Of a stretch of 64,000 nt of DNA, positions 7,930 through 17,467 are shown in pieces; the stretch's first letter is position 1, and each line of letters starts with the position of its first letter. The position numbers and the translations under genes were made by a program. The notes under the pieces are model-generated. The model did no database searches and was not told the DNA's origin. It saw nothing but the letters and a program-made list of their open reading frames with translations. Source of the stretch: JAHEEL01 sp034660035 (GTDB lineage Bacteria > Actinomycetota > Acidimicrobiia > Spongiisociales > UBA5794); contig JAYEIJ010000079.1 in the NCBI GenBank assembly GCA_034660035.1, positions 17,154 to 81,153 of the forward strand. The letters are read 5' to 3'.

Positions 7930-10900
7930 GTGACCGATCAGAACCCATCACCCACCTTCTCCCGGGTTACCCCGGGCGTCGATCTCCCGGAACTCGACGG
8001 TCGCATCCTCGCGCTCTGGGATCGGATCGATGCCTTCCACTCCTCCGTCGAGATGCGCCCCGCGGAGTCGGAGTACACCTTCTACGACGGCCCTCCGTTC
8101 GCGACCGGGACGCCTCACTACGGTCACATCCTTCAAGCCGTCGTCAAGGACATCGTTCCCCGCTACTGGACCATGCGCGGGCATCGCGTCGAGCGCCGCT
8201 TCGGCTGGGACACCCACGGCCTTCCCATCGAGATGGAGGTTCAGAAACTCCTCGGAATCTCCGGACCGCGTGAGATCGAGGAGTTCGGCGTCGCACGGTT
8301 CAATGAAGCCGCGCGAGATCTCGTCGAGCACACCACAACGGCCTTCTACGACGTCACTCGTCGAGTCGGCCGTTGGGTGGATTTCGAAGACAACTACAAG
8401 ACCATGGACATCGAGTTCATGGAGTCGGTCTGGTGGGGGTTCAAACAACTCTGGGATCGCGGCCTGATCTACAAGGCGTTCAAGGTACTCCCCTACTCCT
8501 GGGGCGCCACGACGTCGCTCTCGAACTTCGAGGTGAACCTCGGTGGGTACCGCGACGTCGAGGATCCGTCGGTAACACTGCGGCTACCCATCACCGACGG
8601 CAACGATCATGCCATCATCGGCGACTACCTCCTGGTCTGGACGACGACGCCCTGGACACTTCCGGGGAATCTCGCTGTCGCTGTCGGCGAGGACATCGAG
8701 TACGTACGGGTTGCAGACGAAGGAGACCACTACTGGGTCGCGCGGGAACGAGTCGGTGACCTCTGGAGCGACACACTGCCGGAGATCATCGCTGCCGCGT
8801 CCGGCGCCGATCTGCTCGGGATCGCCTACGAACCTCCCTTCCCCCACTTCGAAGACGAGCGCGAGAACGGGGCGTTCCGGGTGATAGCGATGGATGAGGT
8901 GACGACGGAGGACGGGACCGGACTGGTCCACACCGCACCCGCCTACGGCGAAGCGGACTTCTTCGCCCTTCGGAAGGCCGGAATCTCCGCTCTCGTCGAC
9001 CCGATCGACCTCGAAGCCCGGTTCACCGACGAGTTTCCCGAGGTCGAGGGTCTCCACGTCAAGGCGGCGGATCCCATCCTGACCACATTGCTGCGGGACC
9101 GGGGCGTGCTCGTGCACGAGGGCGTGATCACCCACAGCTACCCGTTCTGTTGGCGCACGGATACTCCCCTGATCTACAAGGCCATCCCGAGTTGGTACGT
9201 CAACGTGGAGTCGATCAAGGACCGGATGGTCGAATTGAACAACGACATCCACTGGGTCCCCGACTACGTCGGCGCCAAGAGATTCGGCAACTGGCTCGAA
9301 GGCGCCAGGGACTACGCGATCTCCCGGAACCGTTTCTGGGGTACCACGATCCCCATCTGGGAATGCGACTCGTGTGACGAGACCGTGTGCCTCGGATCCC
9401 GTGATGAACTCGAAGCGTTGAGCGGCGTATGGACCGACGATCTCCACAAGCACATCCTCGATCCGATCACCTGGCCGTGCAACACGTGCGACGGCACGAT
9501 GATCCGCGTCCCCGAGGTGCTCGATACGTGGTTCGACTCCGGCTCCATGCCGTACGCCCAGGTCCACTACCCGTTCGAGAACAAGGAACGATTCGAGCGC
9601 GGCTTCCCCGCGAACTTCATCGCAGAGGGCCTCGATCAGACCCGTGGCTGGTTCTATACGCTGCTGATCCTGTCGACCGGGATCTTCGACACGGCGCCGT
9701 TCCAGAACTGCGTCGTCACCGGCATGGTCCTTGCCGAGGACGGTCGGAAGATGTCGAAGAGCCTGAAGAACTACCCCGATCCGTCACACGTTCTCGACGA
9801 GTTCGGTGCCGATGCACTTCGAGCGTATCTCATCAACTCTCCCGTGGTTCGCGCCGATCCGCTCCGCTTCTCGGAAGACGGTGTTCGCGAAGTTGTCAGA
9901 ACAGTGCTGCTTCCATGGTGGAACGCCTTCTCGTTCTTCACGACCTATGCCGAGGCCGACGCCATCACGGACGCGGATCTCGCCGCAGCCCCGCCCGTCG
10001 CAGAACGACCGGAGATCGACCGCTGGATCCTCTCCGTCCTCCAAACCCTCATCGCGAGCGTCAACCGCGAGATGGAGTCGTACCGTCTCTTCGCCGTGAC
10101 ACCACCCATCATCGGATTCGTGGAGCACCTGACGAACTGGTACATCCGCAGGTCCCGGCGGCGCTTCTGGTCCCACCGGGGAGGAGGTGACGAGAGGAGC
10201 AAACTGGCCGCCTTCGCCACGCTTCACGAAGTGCTCCTCACGTTCGCTACCGTCGCCGCTCCCGTACTGCCGTTCATGGCAGAGGAGATGTACCAACGTC
10301 TCGCTCGGCCGTCTGAGACCTCGGCCCGGCAAAGCGTGCACCTGCTCGACTACCCCAACGCCGACAGAGCGATGATCGACACGGAACTCGAATCGGCGAT
10401 GGCGGCATCGAGGACGGTCGTCAATCTCGGCCGGACACTGAGGAAGCGGAACGATCTGAGGGTCCGCCAACCGCTCGCTCTCGTAACGATCGTCGCCGGA
10501 GACTCCGGACTCCGTCGGGCGATCGAGACGCACACAGCTCTCATCGCTGAGGAGCTCAACGTTCGCTCCGTGAAGGTCCACGACAACGAAGCCGATCTGG
10601 TTGAACTGTCGGCGAAGGCCGACTTCAAGCGTCTTGGACCCCGGTTCGGGAAGGAGACGAAGGCCATCGCCGCGGCGATCGCGCTTCTCGATCACGATGC
10701 CGTTGTCGAACTCCTCGAAATCGGTGAGATCACAGTCGCTGAGAATGTGCTGACCGCTGAGGATTTCGTGGTCCTCCGCAGCCCGCGCGAGGGAACCGTC
10801 GTCGCCACGGAGGGTTCGATCACCGTTGCACTCGATATCCATCTCACAGATGACCTTCTCATCGAGGGCGTCGCGCGCGAACTCGTCAACCGGATACAGA

Positions 10901-11109
10901 TGATGCGACGCTCAGAGGGCTACGAAGTGGCCGATCGAATCCGACTTCGTTGGAACTCCGAAGACGCCCCGATCGTCGATGCGTTCGACGTTCACAATGA
11001 TTTCATCGCCGGCGAGGTGCTGGCAACCGAGATCGTGCGAGACGGGTCGATGACCTCGGATCCCATCATCGTCGATGGCGCCGCCGTCGTCCTCGGTATC
11101 GACCGATAG
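7930..11109 (+). CDS. ileS: Isoleucyl-tRNA synthetase, type 2
   Basis: Charges tRNA-Ile. 1059 aa, GTG start with GGAGGAG upstream. Class I signatures: HYGH at residues 63-66 and KMSKS at 607-611. DTHGLPIE and FYDGPPFATG mark the eukaryote-like type 2 enzyme, which many actinobacteria have as their only IleRS. In this family, type 2 enzymes are generally much less sensitive to mupirocin than type 1. The editing domain lies between the two halves of the catalytic domain, and the C-terminal 250 residues include the anticodon-binding region. Expression is probably controlled by the T-box in the leader. The stop codon lies 4 nt from that of the convergent yggT. Confidence 0.97.
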   Translation: MTDQNPSPTFSRVTPGVDLPELDGRILALWDRIDAFHSSVEMRPAESEYTFYDGPPFATGTPHYGHILQAVVKDIVPRYWTMRGHRVERRFGWDTHGLPIEMEVQKLLGISGPREIEEFGVARFNEAARDLVEHTTTAFYDVTRRVGRWVDFEDNYKTMDIEFMESVWWGFKQLWDRGLIYKAFKVLPYSWGATTSLSNFEVNLGGYRDVEDPSVTLRLPITDGNDHAIIGDYLLVWTTTPWTLPGNLAVAVGEDIEYVRVADEGDHYWVARERVGDLWSDTLPEIIAAASGADLLGIAYEPPFPHFEDERENGAFRVIAMDEVTTEDGTGLVHTAPAYGEADFFALRKAGISALVDPIDLEARFTDEFPEVEGLHVKAADPILTTLLRDRGVLVHEGVITHSYPFCWRTDTPLIYKAIPSWYVNVESIKDRMVELNNDIHWVPDYVGAKRFGNWLEGARDYAISRNRFWGTTIPIWECDSCDETVCLGSRDELEALSGVWTDDLHKHILDPITWPCNTCDGTMIRVPEVLDTWFDSGSMPYAQVHYPFENKERFERGFPANFIAEGLDQTRGWFYTLLILSTGIFDTAPFQNCVVTGMVLAEDGRKMSKSLKNYPDPSHVLDEFGADALRAYLINSPVVRADPLRFSEDGVREVVRTVLLPWWNAFSFFTTYAEADAITDADLAAAPPVAERPEIDRWILSVLQTLIASVNREMESYRLFAVTPPIIGFVEHLTNWYIRRSRRRFWSHRGGGDERSKLAAFATLHEVLLTFATVAAPVLPFMAEEMYQRLARPSETSARQSVHLLDYPNADRAMIDTELESAMAASRTVVNLGRTLRKRNDLRVRQPLALVTIVAGDSGLRRAIETHTALIAEELNVRSVKVHDNEADLVELSAKADFKRLGPRFGKETKAIAAAIALLDHDAVVELLEIGEITVAENVLTAEDFVVLRSPREGTVVATEGSITVALDIHLTDDLLIEGVARELVNRIQMMRRSEGYEVADRIRLRWNSEDAPIVDAFDVHNDFIAGEVLATEIVRDGSMTSDPIIVDGAAVVLGIDR

Positions 11110-11113
11110 CCTT

Positions 11114-11380
11114 CTAGCAGAGGAACACGAGCAGCAGGTTGACGCCGATGATGAGGATGAGTGGGGAGAGGTCGAGTGCTGCTCCCCCGATTCTCACGGG
11201 TGGGATGACGCTTCGGATCGGACTCATGAGCGGCTCGATCACCCTGGAGAGTCCGTCGTAGAGACGTCGGACTGGATGATCGAATCCCAGTCGTCCGAAC
11301 GAGACCACATAGCTCAGAACGATCCAGGCGATCATGACCCAGATCGCCAGCCGAAGAACGCCGCACACGATTCCAAGCAT
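11114..11380 (-). CDS. YggT family membrane protein
   Basis: 88 aa integral membrane protein with two hydrophobic segments (about residues 3-25 and 65-87) joined by a short polar loop with the family motif PLMSPIR. It directly follows sepF (3 nt apart) at the end of the division cluster, which is its usual place in Gram-positives and cyanobacteria. The family has been linked to the placement of division or membrane machinery, but no reaction is known. Confidence 0.88.
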   Translation of the reverse strand: MLGIVCGVLRLAIWVMIAWIVLSYVVSFGRLGFDHPVRRLYDGLSRVIEPLMSPIRSVIPPVRIGGAALDLSPLILIIGVNLLLVFLC

Positions 11381-11383
11381 GGA

Positions 11384-11944
11384 TCAGGACGATCGGTAGA
11401 GTCCGAGTGTGCCGAGGCGGTCGAGTTCCTCACTGCTCACGGAGACACCCGCCGGACTGACGAGAATGACGCCCTGCGAGATCTTCGCCATCTTGCCATC
11501 GAGCGCGTATGTGAGTCCCGACGTGAAATCGACGAGCCTACGGACCATCTCAGGTTCGGTCGACCGAAGATCGAGCGCGAGAGCGCTGCCGGATCGGATA
11601 CCGTCGGCAAGCAGTTGGGCATCGGAGAAGTTCCGCGCAACGATGACATCGATCGATCCAGGAGACGGGATCCGGGTCGACTCGATCGGTCGTTCCGCAT
11701 GATCCCCCGGCTGCACATAGACCCCTGCCTCGGTGTGATCCCAGGATGACTCTCTGCGATCCGATGTCGGTGGTTCGATGCGGCGTCCGGCGACACTCCC
11801 GGGTGGGCGAGCCGTGACGGCACGTGGCGATTCGGCACCCGGACTACCTGTCGGCGCTCCGGCTCCTGTCTGTCCACCATCGGCGGCATCGTCGTCATCT
11901 ACGAGGCCGAGGTAAAAGAGCGTCTTCTGCCAGAACGTTGCCAT
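11384..11944 (-). CDS. sepF: Cell division protein SepF
   Basis: Membrane anchor and bundler of FtsZ; in actinobacteria, which lack FtsA, SepF is the main FtsZ tether. 186 aa. The N-terminal amphipathic helix (MATFWQKTLFYLGL) is the membrane-targeting segment. A low-complexity linker rich in Gly, Pro and Ser (about 20-85) leads to the SepF core (about 95-180), with RNFSDAQLLADGIRSG and RRLVDFTSGLTYALDGKM. The ATG at 11944 is chosen over a TTG 6 nt upstream because it matches the family N-terminus; GAGGA lies 8 nt before it. The preceding yggS stop is 2 nt away. Confidence 0.93.
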   Translation of the reverse strand: MATFWQKTLFYLGLVDDDDAADGGQTGAGAPTGSPGAESPRAVTARPPGSVAGRRIEPPTSDRRESSWDHTEAGVYVQPGDHAERPIESTRIPSPGSIDVIVARNFSDAQLLADGIRSGSALALDLRSTEPEMVRRLVDFTSGLTYALDGKMAKISQGVILVSPAGVSVSSEELDRLGTLGLYRSS

Positions 11945-11946
11945 AG

Positions 11947-12639
11947 TCAATCCTCGTAAGAGTGTCCGTTGTCTTCGTCGTCCGCGGGTTCAAAGATAGC
12001 CCGTCCCACGCGAACGATGCTCGCGCCCTCTTCCACGGCCACTTCGAAGTCGTCCGTCATCCCCATCGACAGATCGCCGGCTTCCGGATGTTCAGCCACC
12101 AGGGTATCGCGAAGTTCGCGCAGAGCGACGAACCACCGGCGAGCGTCATTCGCGATGCGTTCCCTCGGCGGGATGATCATCAGCCCATGAACAGGGACAC
12201 CTCCCGCGGCGAGATGGTCGGCGACGCGATGAACATCGGCCGGGGCGAATCCGTGCTTCTGCGGCTCTTCTCCGATGTTGACTTCGATCAGCACCGGTGG
12301 GGGGTCTTCGAGCCGGATCCACGCATCTGCGACGCTCATGCGGTCGAGGGAGTGGAGCAGGGTGATCGACGGCGCGATCACTTTGATCGCCCTTCGCTGT
12401 ACGTTCCCCACGAAGTGCCACTCGATATCGTCCGGAAGATCCGCTTCTAGACGTTGGCTGAGTCCTTGGGGGCGGTTCTCTCCGAACACGCGCTGTCCGG
12501 CTTCGTACAGTTCGGTCACGGCCGCGTCGGTTCGTCCCTTCGACACGGCGAGTAGGGTCACGTCATCCGGGCCCCTCCCCGAACGCTTCGCAGCATCTGC
12601 GATACGCCGTTCCACGTTGATCAGTCCTCTGGTAGCCAT
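11947..12639 (-). CDS. Pyridoxal phosphate homeostasis protein, YggS family
   Basis: 230 aa PLP-binding TIM-barrel protein that keeps free PLP in balance; no catalysis is known. The PLP lysine lies in LLAVSKGRT (about residue 33). The family motifs FGENRPQ, WHFVGNVQRRA and LSMGMTDDFEVAVEEGA are present. The ATG at 12639 overlaps the end of pgeF by 19 nt. The open frame continues far upstream only because it runs antisense to other coding sequence. The pgeF-yggS-sepF order is the standard one in this cluster. Confidence 0.93.
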   Translation of the reverse strand: MATRGLINVERRIADAAKRSGRGPDDVTLLAVSKGRTDAAVTELYEAGQRVFGENRPQGLSQRLEADLPDDIEWHFVGNVQRRAIKVIAPSITLLHSLDRMSVADAWIRLEDPPPVLIEVNIGEEPQKHGFAPADVHRVADHLAAGGVPVHGLMIIPPRERIANDARRWFVALRELRDTLVAEHPEAGDLSMGMTDDFEVAVEEGASIVRVGRAIFEPADDEDNGHSYED

Positions 12640-13250
12640 GCCACCGCCACCTGCCGTTCTGTTGTCGCGTCCCGACGATACGAGCGAAATCCCGGATCCG
12701 AGTGCGTGCAGACGTCGGATCTCCAGACATCGAGACCGGACAGTTGCCCCGCCGCCGCCGATCGAAGATCGACACTCGGCGTTCCAGACGTCGTTCGGGA
12801 TGCGTAGTCGCCGACGGCCGCTCTGACCTCGTCGCCGACCTCGTAGCAGCACGGTCCGATCGAAGGGCCGATCGCTGCCCTCCTCGGTGTGTCCCCGAGA
12901 GCCGTCATCGCTTCGATGCCGGACCCCATGATCTCTGCTGCAACCCCGCGCCACCCCGCGTGGAGGATCGCAACCGAATGGTCCCCTTCGATGATGATCG
13001 GCATGCAGTCCGCCGTTGCGATCGTCAGCGGGAGTCCCGGCCGATCGGTGATCAGACCGTCGGCAGAACCGGCAGGACCCGGTTGATCGACGTTCAACAC
13101 GACGCCTCCATGGACCTGGTGGACGAATGCCCACGCTCGCGGGATACCAAGCTCGTTCGAGATCAGCCTTCGCCTCTCGAGGTCATCCCGACCGTTTCCG
13201 TCGCCTGCGTCGCCGAAGGCCGCTCCGCGGAATCCCGCGGGTCGGATCAT
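12621..13250 (-). CDS. pgeF: PgeF/YfiH family (peptidoglycan editing factor, multicopper polyphenol oxidase-like)
   Basis: 209 aa. The family acts on purine nucleosides (LACC1-like) and in E. coli removes wrongly incorporated amino acids from UDP-MurNAc. Metal-site motifs are intact: HQVHG (about 44-48), TADCMP, HAGWRG and IGPSIGPCCYEVG. At 209 aa it is shorter than the usual 240-260 because the N-terminal strand is trimmed. The ATG overlaps the ftsZ stop by 4 nt (ATGA), and its own 3' end overlaps yggS. Which of the two reported activities applies here is not decided by the sequence. Confidence 0.9.
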   Translation of the reverse strand: MIRPAGFRGAAFGDAGDGNGRDDLERRRLISNELGIPRAWAFVHQVHGGVVLNVDQPGPAGSADGLITDRPGLPLTIATADCMPIIIEGDHSVAILHAGWRGVAAEIMGSGIEAMTALGDTPRRAAIGPSIGPCCYEVGDEVRAAVGDYASRTTSGTPSVDLRSAAAGQLSGLDVWRSDVCTHSDPGFRSYRRDATTERQVAVAWLPED

Positions 13251-14332
13251 CCCTGGACGAAGCCCGGGATCTCCATCTCGTCGGTTCCGTCCTCGTGACG
13301 GGCCACCTCGTCCGGGCTCGTGCGCACGATCGGAACACCGACCGTGGGAGCGGACGTGAACGCTGACCGCGTCTGTTCCTTCTCGAATCCGGCGGCGATG
13401 ACGGTTACCCGCATGTCGTCACCGAGAGAATCGTCGACGACGGCGCCGAAGATGATGTTCGCGTCCCCATCCGAATGATCGGCGACGATAGATGCCGCCG
13501 TGGACACCTCGTGGAGCGTCATCTCTCGTGGACCGGCGATCGAAAGCAGAACGCCTCGCGCCCCATCCATCGAGGTTTCGAGCAGAGGACTCGCTATCGC
13601 CTTCTCCGCGGCTTGCTGTGCACGGCTGTCGCCGGTCGCCTGCCCGATCCCCATCACAGCGGATCCGGCTTCGGACATCACCGTCTTCACATCAGCGAAG
13701 TCGACGTTGATGAGTCCCGGCGTCGTGATGAGATCGGTGATCCCCTTGACTCCGTTCGTGAGGATCTCGTCGGCCATCTTGAATGCGTCGACAACCGGTG
13801 TCTGGTCGTCCGCGATCTCGAGGAGCCGCTCGTTCGGGATGATGATGAGCGTGTCAACGGCCTGCTTCAGGGTCTGGATGCCCTGTTCGGCGGCGACGGA
13901 TCGGCGACGGCCTTCGAATCCGAACGGACGCGTGACAACACCGACCGTGAGCGCCCCGAGAGACTTCGCGACCTCGGCCACGACGGGGGCCGCGCCGGTT
14001 CCGGTTCCCCCACCTTCACCTGCGGTGATGAACACCATGTCGGCCCCGGTTAGCGCGTCCTCGATCTCGGCCCGGTGCTCGTCTGCCGCTTCACGGCCGA
14101 CTTCGGGATTCGCCCCGGCACCCAGGCCGCGGGTGGAATCACGGCCGATGTCGAGTTTGAGATCGGCATCGGACATGATGAGGGCTTGAGCGTCAGTGTT
14201 GACGGCGATGAACTCGACACCGCCGACACTGGCCTCGATCATGCGGTTCACGGCGTTCACGCCGCCACCGCCCACACCGACCACTTTGATCACGGCCAGG
14301 TAGGTGTGTGGTGAAAGTTTCGAATCTGTCAT
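13247..14332 (-). CDS. ftsZ: Cell division protein FtsZ
   Basis: Tubulin-like GTPase that forms the Z ring. 361 aa. The GTP-binding loop GGGTGTG is at 107-113, the glycine-rich VGVGGGGVNAVNRM at 18-31, and the T7 loop NVDFADVK is present. The C-terminal linker is short (about 40 residues), and the tail EIPGFVQG is the binding peptide for SepF and other partners. The ATG at 14332 has GGGAGG 9 nt upstream; an earlier in-frame start lacks support. There is a 32 nt spacer from ftsQ, one of the few gaps in the cluster, so an internal promoter is possible. Confidence 0.98.
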   Translation of the reverse strand: MTDSKLSPHTYLAVIKVVGVGGGGVNAVNRMIEASVGGVEFIAVNTDAQALIMSDADLKLDIGRDSTRGLGAGANPEVGREAADEHRAEIEDALTGADMVFITAGEGGGTGTGAAPVVAEVAKSLGALTVGVVTRPFGFEGRRRSVAAEQGIQTLKQAVDTLIIIPNERLLEIADDQTPVVDAFKMADEILTNGVKGITDLITTPGLINVDFADVKTVMSEAGSAVMGIGQATGDSRAQQAAEKAIASPLLETSMDGARGVLLSIAGPREMTLHEVSTAASIVADHSDGDANIIFGAVVDDSLGDDMRVTVIAAGFEKEQTRSAFTSAPTVGVPIVRTSPDEVARHEDGTDEMEIPGFVQG

Positions 14333-14364
14333 AGTGCTGGGCCTCCCGCGCAGGTGGAACAAGG

Positions 14365-15165
14365 TTAGTCCGAAGGTTGAGACTCTTCTACTGTCTTTGT
14401 CTCACCTTCCAGTTGAGATTGAGGCGGAGCGACCGCGGGACGCAGCGGAGCGGTCACGTCGACCCTACTCCCGGGCTCGATTCCGGTGGCGAGGAGGGCC
14501 TCGACGGCAGCCGCCTTCGCCGCCATGTCGGCGGGTCGTCCCAAGAGGATGATGAATCCGCCGACGTTCGCATCGACCGTGATCCCGGTGACGGTGACCT
14601 CCGCCGATCGTCGCAGCGCCGGTGGAAGCGCGACCAGGAACTCGATCGCACCCAGCGTCGAACCGTCTGTGATCTGATCTCCGACATGCACCGGGACCGG
14701 GCGATCCGTGACGATCAGCGGTGGAATCGCTTCACCGCTCGTTCGATCCACCAGAACCCCGTCCGCCGCGGCCTGGAAGACGACGTCGTCGATGGTGATC
14801 GCGACAGCCGGTACCCGTTCCACGATGTGGATCTCCATACTGCCGGGCCAGGAGACGATCACGTCGGCTTCTGCGATCCACGGGTTCTCGAGCAGTGCGG
14901 CCTCCAACGCGCCGGCGTTCACCGACATCGTTGGTGTTCCCGGTCCGACGGCGAGGTCGGCCGCGATCGCAGCCGGATCTGAGCGCTGTGTCCCAGTGAC
15001 CGTTACGGATCGGATCGAGAGCAGCGGCGAATTGACGAGCCATACCGTCAACGCCACCGCGATCACGGCCAGCACGATCCAGATCACCCACCTGAGCCGC
15101 CCACGGGCTCGGTCTTCCGTCACCTGCTGTCGCCGCTCGGCGATCCGGTGGTCCATCGTGTTCAT
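14365..15165 (-). CDS. ftsQ: Cell division protein FtsQ
   Basis: Bitopic divisome protein linking FtsL/FtsB to later proteins. 266 aa with a basic cytoplasmic tail of about 24 residues, one membrane helix (about 25-46), then a POTRA domain (LLSIRSVTVTGTQRSDPAAI) and the FtsQ domain with NPWIAEADV and VERVPAVAI. The C-terminal 30 residues are hydrophilic (PPQSQLEGETKTVEESQ). The ATG overlaps the murB stop by 4 nt. Confidence 0.94.
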   Translation of the reverse strand: MNTMDHRIAERRQQVTEDRARGRLRWVIWIVLAVIAVALTVWLVNSPLLSIRSVTVTGTQRSDPAAIAADLAVGPGTPTMSVNAGALEAALLENPWIAEADVIVSWPGSMEIHIVERVPAVAITIDDVVFQAAADGVLVDRTSGEAIPPLIVTDRPVPVHVGDQITDGSTLGAIEFLVALPPALRRSAEVTVTGITVDANVGGFIILLGRPADMAAKAAAVEALLATGIEPGSRVDVTAPLRPAVAPPQSQLEGETKTVEESQPSD

Positions 15166-16094
15166 CCGACCGTATCCGTTCCCATTGCTTCATCGCCGGT
15201 CCTGTCGAAAACGCCGGCGAACTGGATCTCGGGTACGAGCCAGACTCCTGTGGCTTCGCCCACACGTCGTCGCACCGCCCAAACAAGATCCCACACGTCC
15301 TGTGCGGTGGCATGTTCGTCGGCCACGAGGAAATTGGCGTGCATTTCCGACACAGCCACACCGCCTCGTCGGTATCCCTTGAGTCCGACCGCGTCGATCA
15401 GACGTCCGGCCGCGTCATCGGGCGGGTTCTTGAAGACCGAACCGGCGTTGAACGTTCCACCTGGTTGGTGCTCCTTCCTCCACCGCGTGATCTCGCGAAT
15501 CCGGGCCTCGGCGACGTCGTGCTCGCACGCCTCCGTCGAGAACCGGGCAGAGACGACGATGTCACCCGGTTCGATGTTCGAATGCCGATAGCCGAAGCCC
15601 AAGTCGGCAGCGGTTCGATCGCTTCGGTCGCCGGTGAACCGATCGATGATCCGTGCGCTGAGAAGGCAAGCTGCAGTGTCACTCCCGTGCCCACCTGCGT
15701 TCATCTTCACCGCACCCCCGACCGTGCCGGGGATCCCGGCGTAGAACTCGAGTCCGCAACGGCCGGCCTCGGCTCCCGCCCGAGCGACCCGAGGCAACGA
15801 AGCCGCCCCACCGGAGCGAACGACGCCGCCCGGCTCGACAACGATCTTCAGGAACTCACCGGAGAGCCGGATCACCAGTCCTCGGTATCCGGCATCGGCA
15901 ACAAGGAGATTGCTCCCGCGCCCGAGCACCAGCACGTCCACTTCACCGGTAGCAGCGGCAAGAACGTCGACGAGATGCTGCTCATCTTCGATCTCGGCGA
16001 ACCAATCGGCCGCGCCGCCGAGCTTGTAGGTGGTCATCGGCGCAAGGGTCACCCCTGCGCTCACACCCGGCGTCGACATCAATCGATCGGTCAC
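15162..16094 (-). CDS. murB: UDP-N-acetylenolpyruvoylglucosamine reductase
   Basis: Reduces UDP-GlcNAc-enolpyruvate to UDP-MurNAc with NADPH and FAD. 310 aa. FAD-binding motifs are TTYKLGGAADWF and LGRGSNLLVADAG; YAGIPGTVGGAVKMNAG is the substrate loop, and the proton-donor serine is in NAGSVFKNP. The GTG start at 16094 overlaps the murC stop by 4 nt (GTGA), with GGGGAGGG upstream; this matches the coupling seen through the cluster. A longer start would run into murC. Confidence 0.96.
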   Translation of the reverse strand: MTDRLMSTPGVSAGVTLAPMTTYKLGGAADWFAEIEDEQHLVDVLAAATGEVDVLVLGRGSNLLVADAGYRGLVIRLSGEFLKIVVEPGGVVRSGGAASLPRVARAGAEAGRCGLEFYAGIPGTVGGAVKMNAGGHGSDTAACLLSARIIDRFTGDRSDRTAADLGFGYRHSNIEPGDIVVSARFSTEACEHDVAEARIREITRWRKEHQPGGTFNAGSVFKNPPDDAAGRLIDAVGLKGYRRGGVAVSEMHANFLVADEHATAQDVWDLVWAVRRRVGEATGVWLVPEIQFAGVFDRTGDEAMGTDTVG

Positions 16095-17467
16095 GAACCC
16101 TCCCCGATCCGGTCGGCGATCTGATCCCACATCGTTGCGATGTCCCCCGCTCCCATCAGCACCAGGGTGTCGCCGGGTTCGAGTTCTCCCGCGAGTAGGT
16201 CCGGCAGGTCCGCGAGGCGTTCGACGTACATGACGTCACCACCACTCGCTCTCACGGCTTCGTCGACGAGCCGACCCGTGATACCGGGTTGCGGGCGCTC
16301 GCCCGCGCTGTAGACGTTCGTGACGATGATCCGATCCGCCCCGGCGAGGGGCGCACCGAACGCTGGAGCGAGCGCCGCGGTGCGAGTGTACCGGTGCGGT
16401 TGGAAGACGACCCAGAGGCGGCCGCGCGTCATCGTTCGAGCGGCGCTGATCGTGGAAGCGACTTCCGTTGGATGGTGGGCGTAATCGTCGACGATCGTGA
16501 TGTCGCAGATCTTCGCCTTGATTTCGAATCGTCGGCGAACACCGGTGGACTTCTCGAGACCTTCGACCGCACAGTCGAGGTCGAAGCCGAGTTCCCCGAA
16601 GAGTGCCAGCACGCCGGCGGCGTTGTTGACAACATGCATGCCGGGCTGCTGGAGCCGGATCCGCCTCGTCACCCCCCGCCCGGTGAGCGAGAAGGATGGC
16701 GATGCGCTGAGCGTCACGTCTTCGATCCTCCATACGGCATCCTCGCTCGTCCCGTAGCCGATCACGGTCGATCGCTCGGCCAGCCGACGAACACCCGGAT
16801 CGTCGATGCAGCCGACGACCGGGCCGTCGGTGCGGCTCGCGACCAAGGCGAACGCCTCCTCGAGCGCAGTGACGGTCCGGTAGTAGTCCAGGTGATCGGC
16901 CTCGATGTTGGTCACACCAAGACCGACGAGTTGTAGATGCCGAAACGTGCCGAATGCCTCGTCGGCTTCGAGCAGCAGCAGATCGCTGCTTCCGAGATGG
17001 GCCCCGGTGTTCAGGTCGGAGATCTCGCCACCCACGATGAACGAAGGATCCTGGTCGCACGCACGCAGGGCGGCGACCGCCATCGCTGTGCTGGACGTCT
17101 TGCCGTGTGTGCCCGAGAATCCGACGGTCGGGAACGCCATAGTGATCCCCCGAAGGAGCGCCGGCCTCCGCGCCGTCGGCATCCCGGCTTTTCGGGCCGC
17201 GCTGAGTTCCGGGTCGTGTTCGGGAACCGCCGACGATGCAACCACGACATCGGCACCGGTGATCTGATCCGGCCGATGACCGATCCAGGTCTCGACGCCG
17301 ACCCCGGAGAGCGAGTCCACCACAGCGGATGGCTTGAGGTCGGAGCCCGTCACGCGAATGCCTCGCTGGGCGAGCAGTTTGGCGAGACCGGACATCCCGG
17401 CACCACCGACACCGATCATGTGGACGGACTCGATCTCGTCGAGATCGACGGTCGGCAGATCAAACAC
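16091..17467 (-). CDS. murC: UDP-N-acetylmuramate--L-alanine ligase
   Basis: Adds L-Ala to UDP-MurNAc, the first step of stem-peptide assembly. 458 aa. The N-terminal Rossmann motif is GVGGAGMSGLA (19-29), the ATP loop GTHGKTS is at 119-125, and the central DDYAHHPTE motif is present. The GTG at 17467 is used: GAGGAGG lies just upstream, and it gives an 8 nt overlap with murG, whereas the longer frame adds 32 residues antisense to nothing conserved. Confidence 0.96.
   Translation of the reverse strand: MFDLPTVDLDEIESVHMIGVGGAGMSGLAKLLAQRGIRVTGSDLKPSAVVDSLSGVGVETWIGHRPDQITGADVVVASSAVPEHDPELSAARKAGMPTARRPALLRGITMAFPTVGFSGTHGKTSSTAMAVAALRACDQDPSFIVGGEISDLNTGAHLGSSDLLLLEADEAFGTFRHLQLVGLGVTNIEADHLDYYRTVTALEEAFALVASRTDGPVVGCIDDPGVRRLAERSTVIGYGTSEDAVWRIEDVTLSASPSFSLTGRGVTRRIRLQQPGMHVVNNAAGVLALFGELGFDLDCAVEGLEKSTGVRRRFEIKAKICDITIVDDYAHHPTEVASTISAARTMTRGRLWVVFQPHRYTRTAALAPAFGAPLAGADRIIVTNVYSAGERPQPGITGRLVDEAVRASGGDVMYVERLADLPDLLAGELEPGDTLVLMGAGDIATMWDQIADRIGEGS

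Noticed and set aside
7799..7951. Upstream start of the DUF167 gene at 7951
   Set aside because: It adds 51 residues outside the family domain, would overlap the ileS start and T-box, and has no ribosome site; the start at 7798 has a -10 box at 6 nt.
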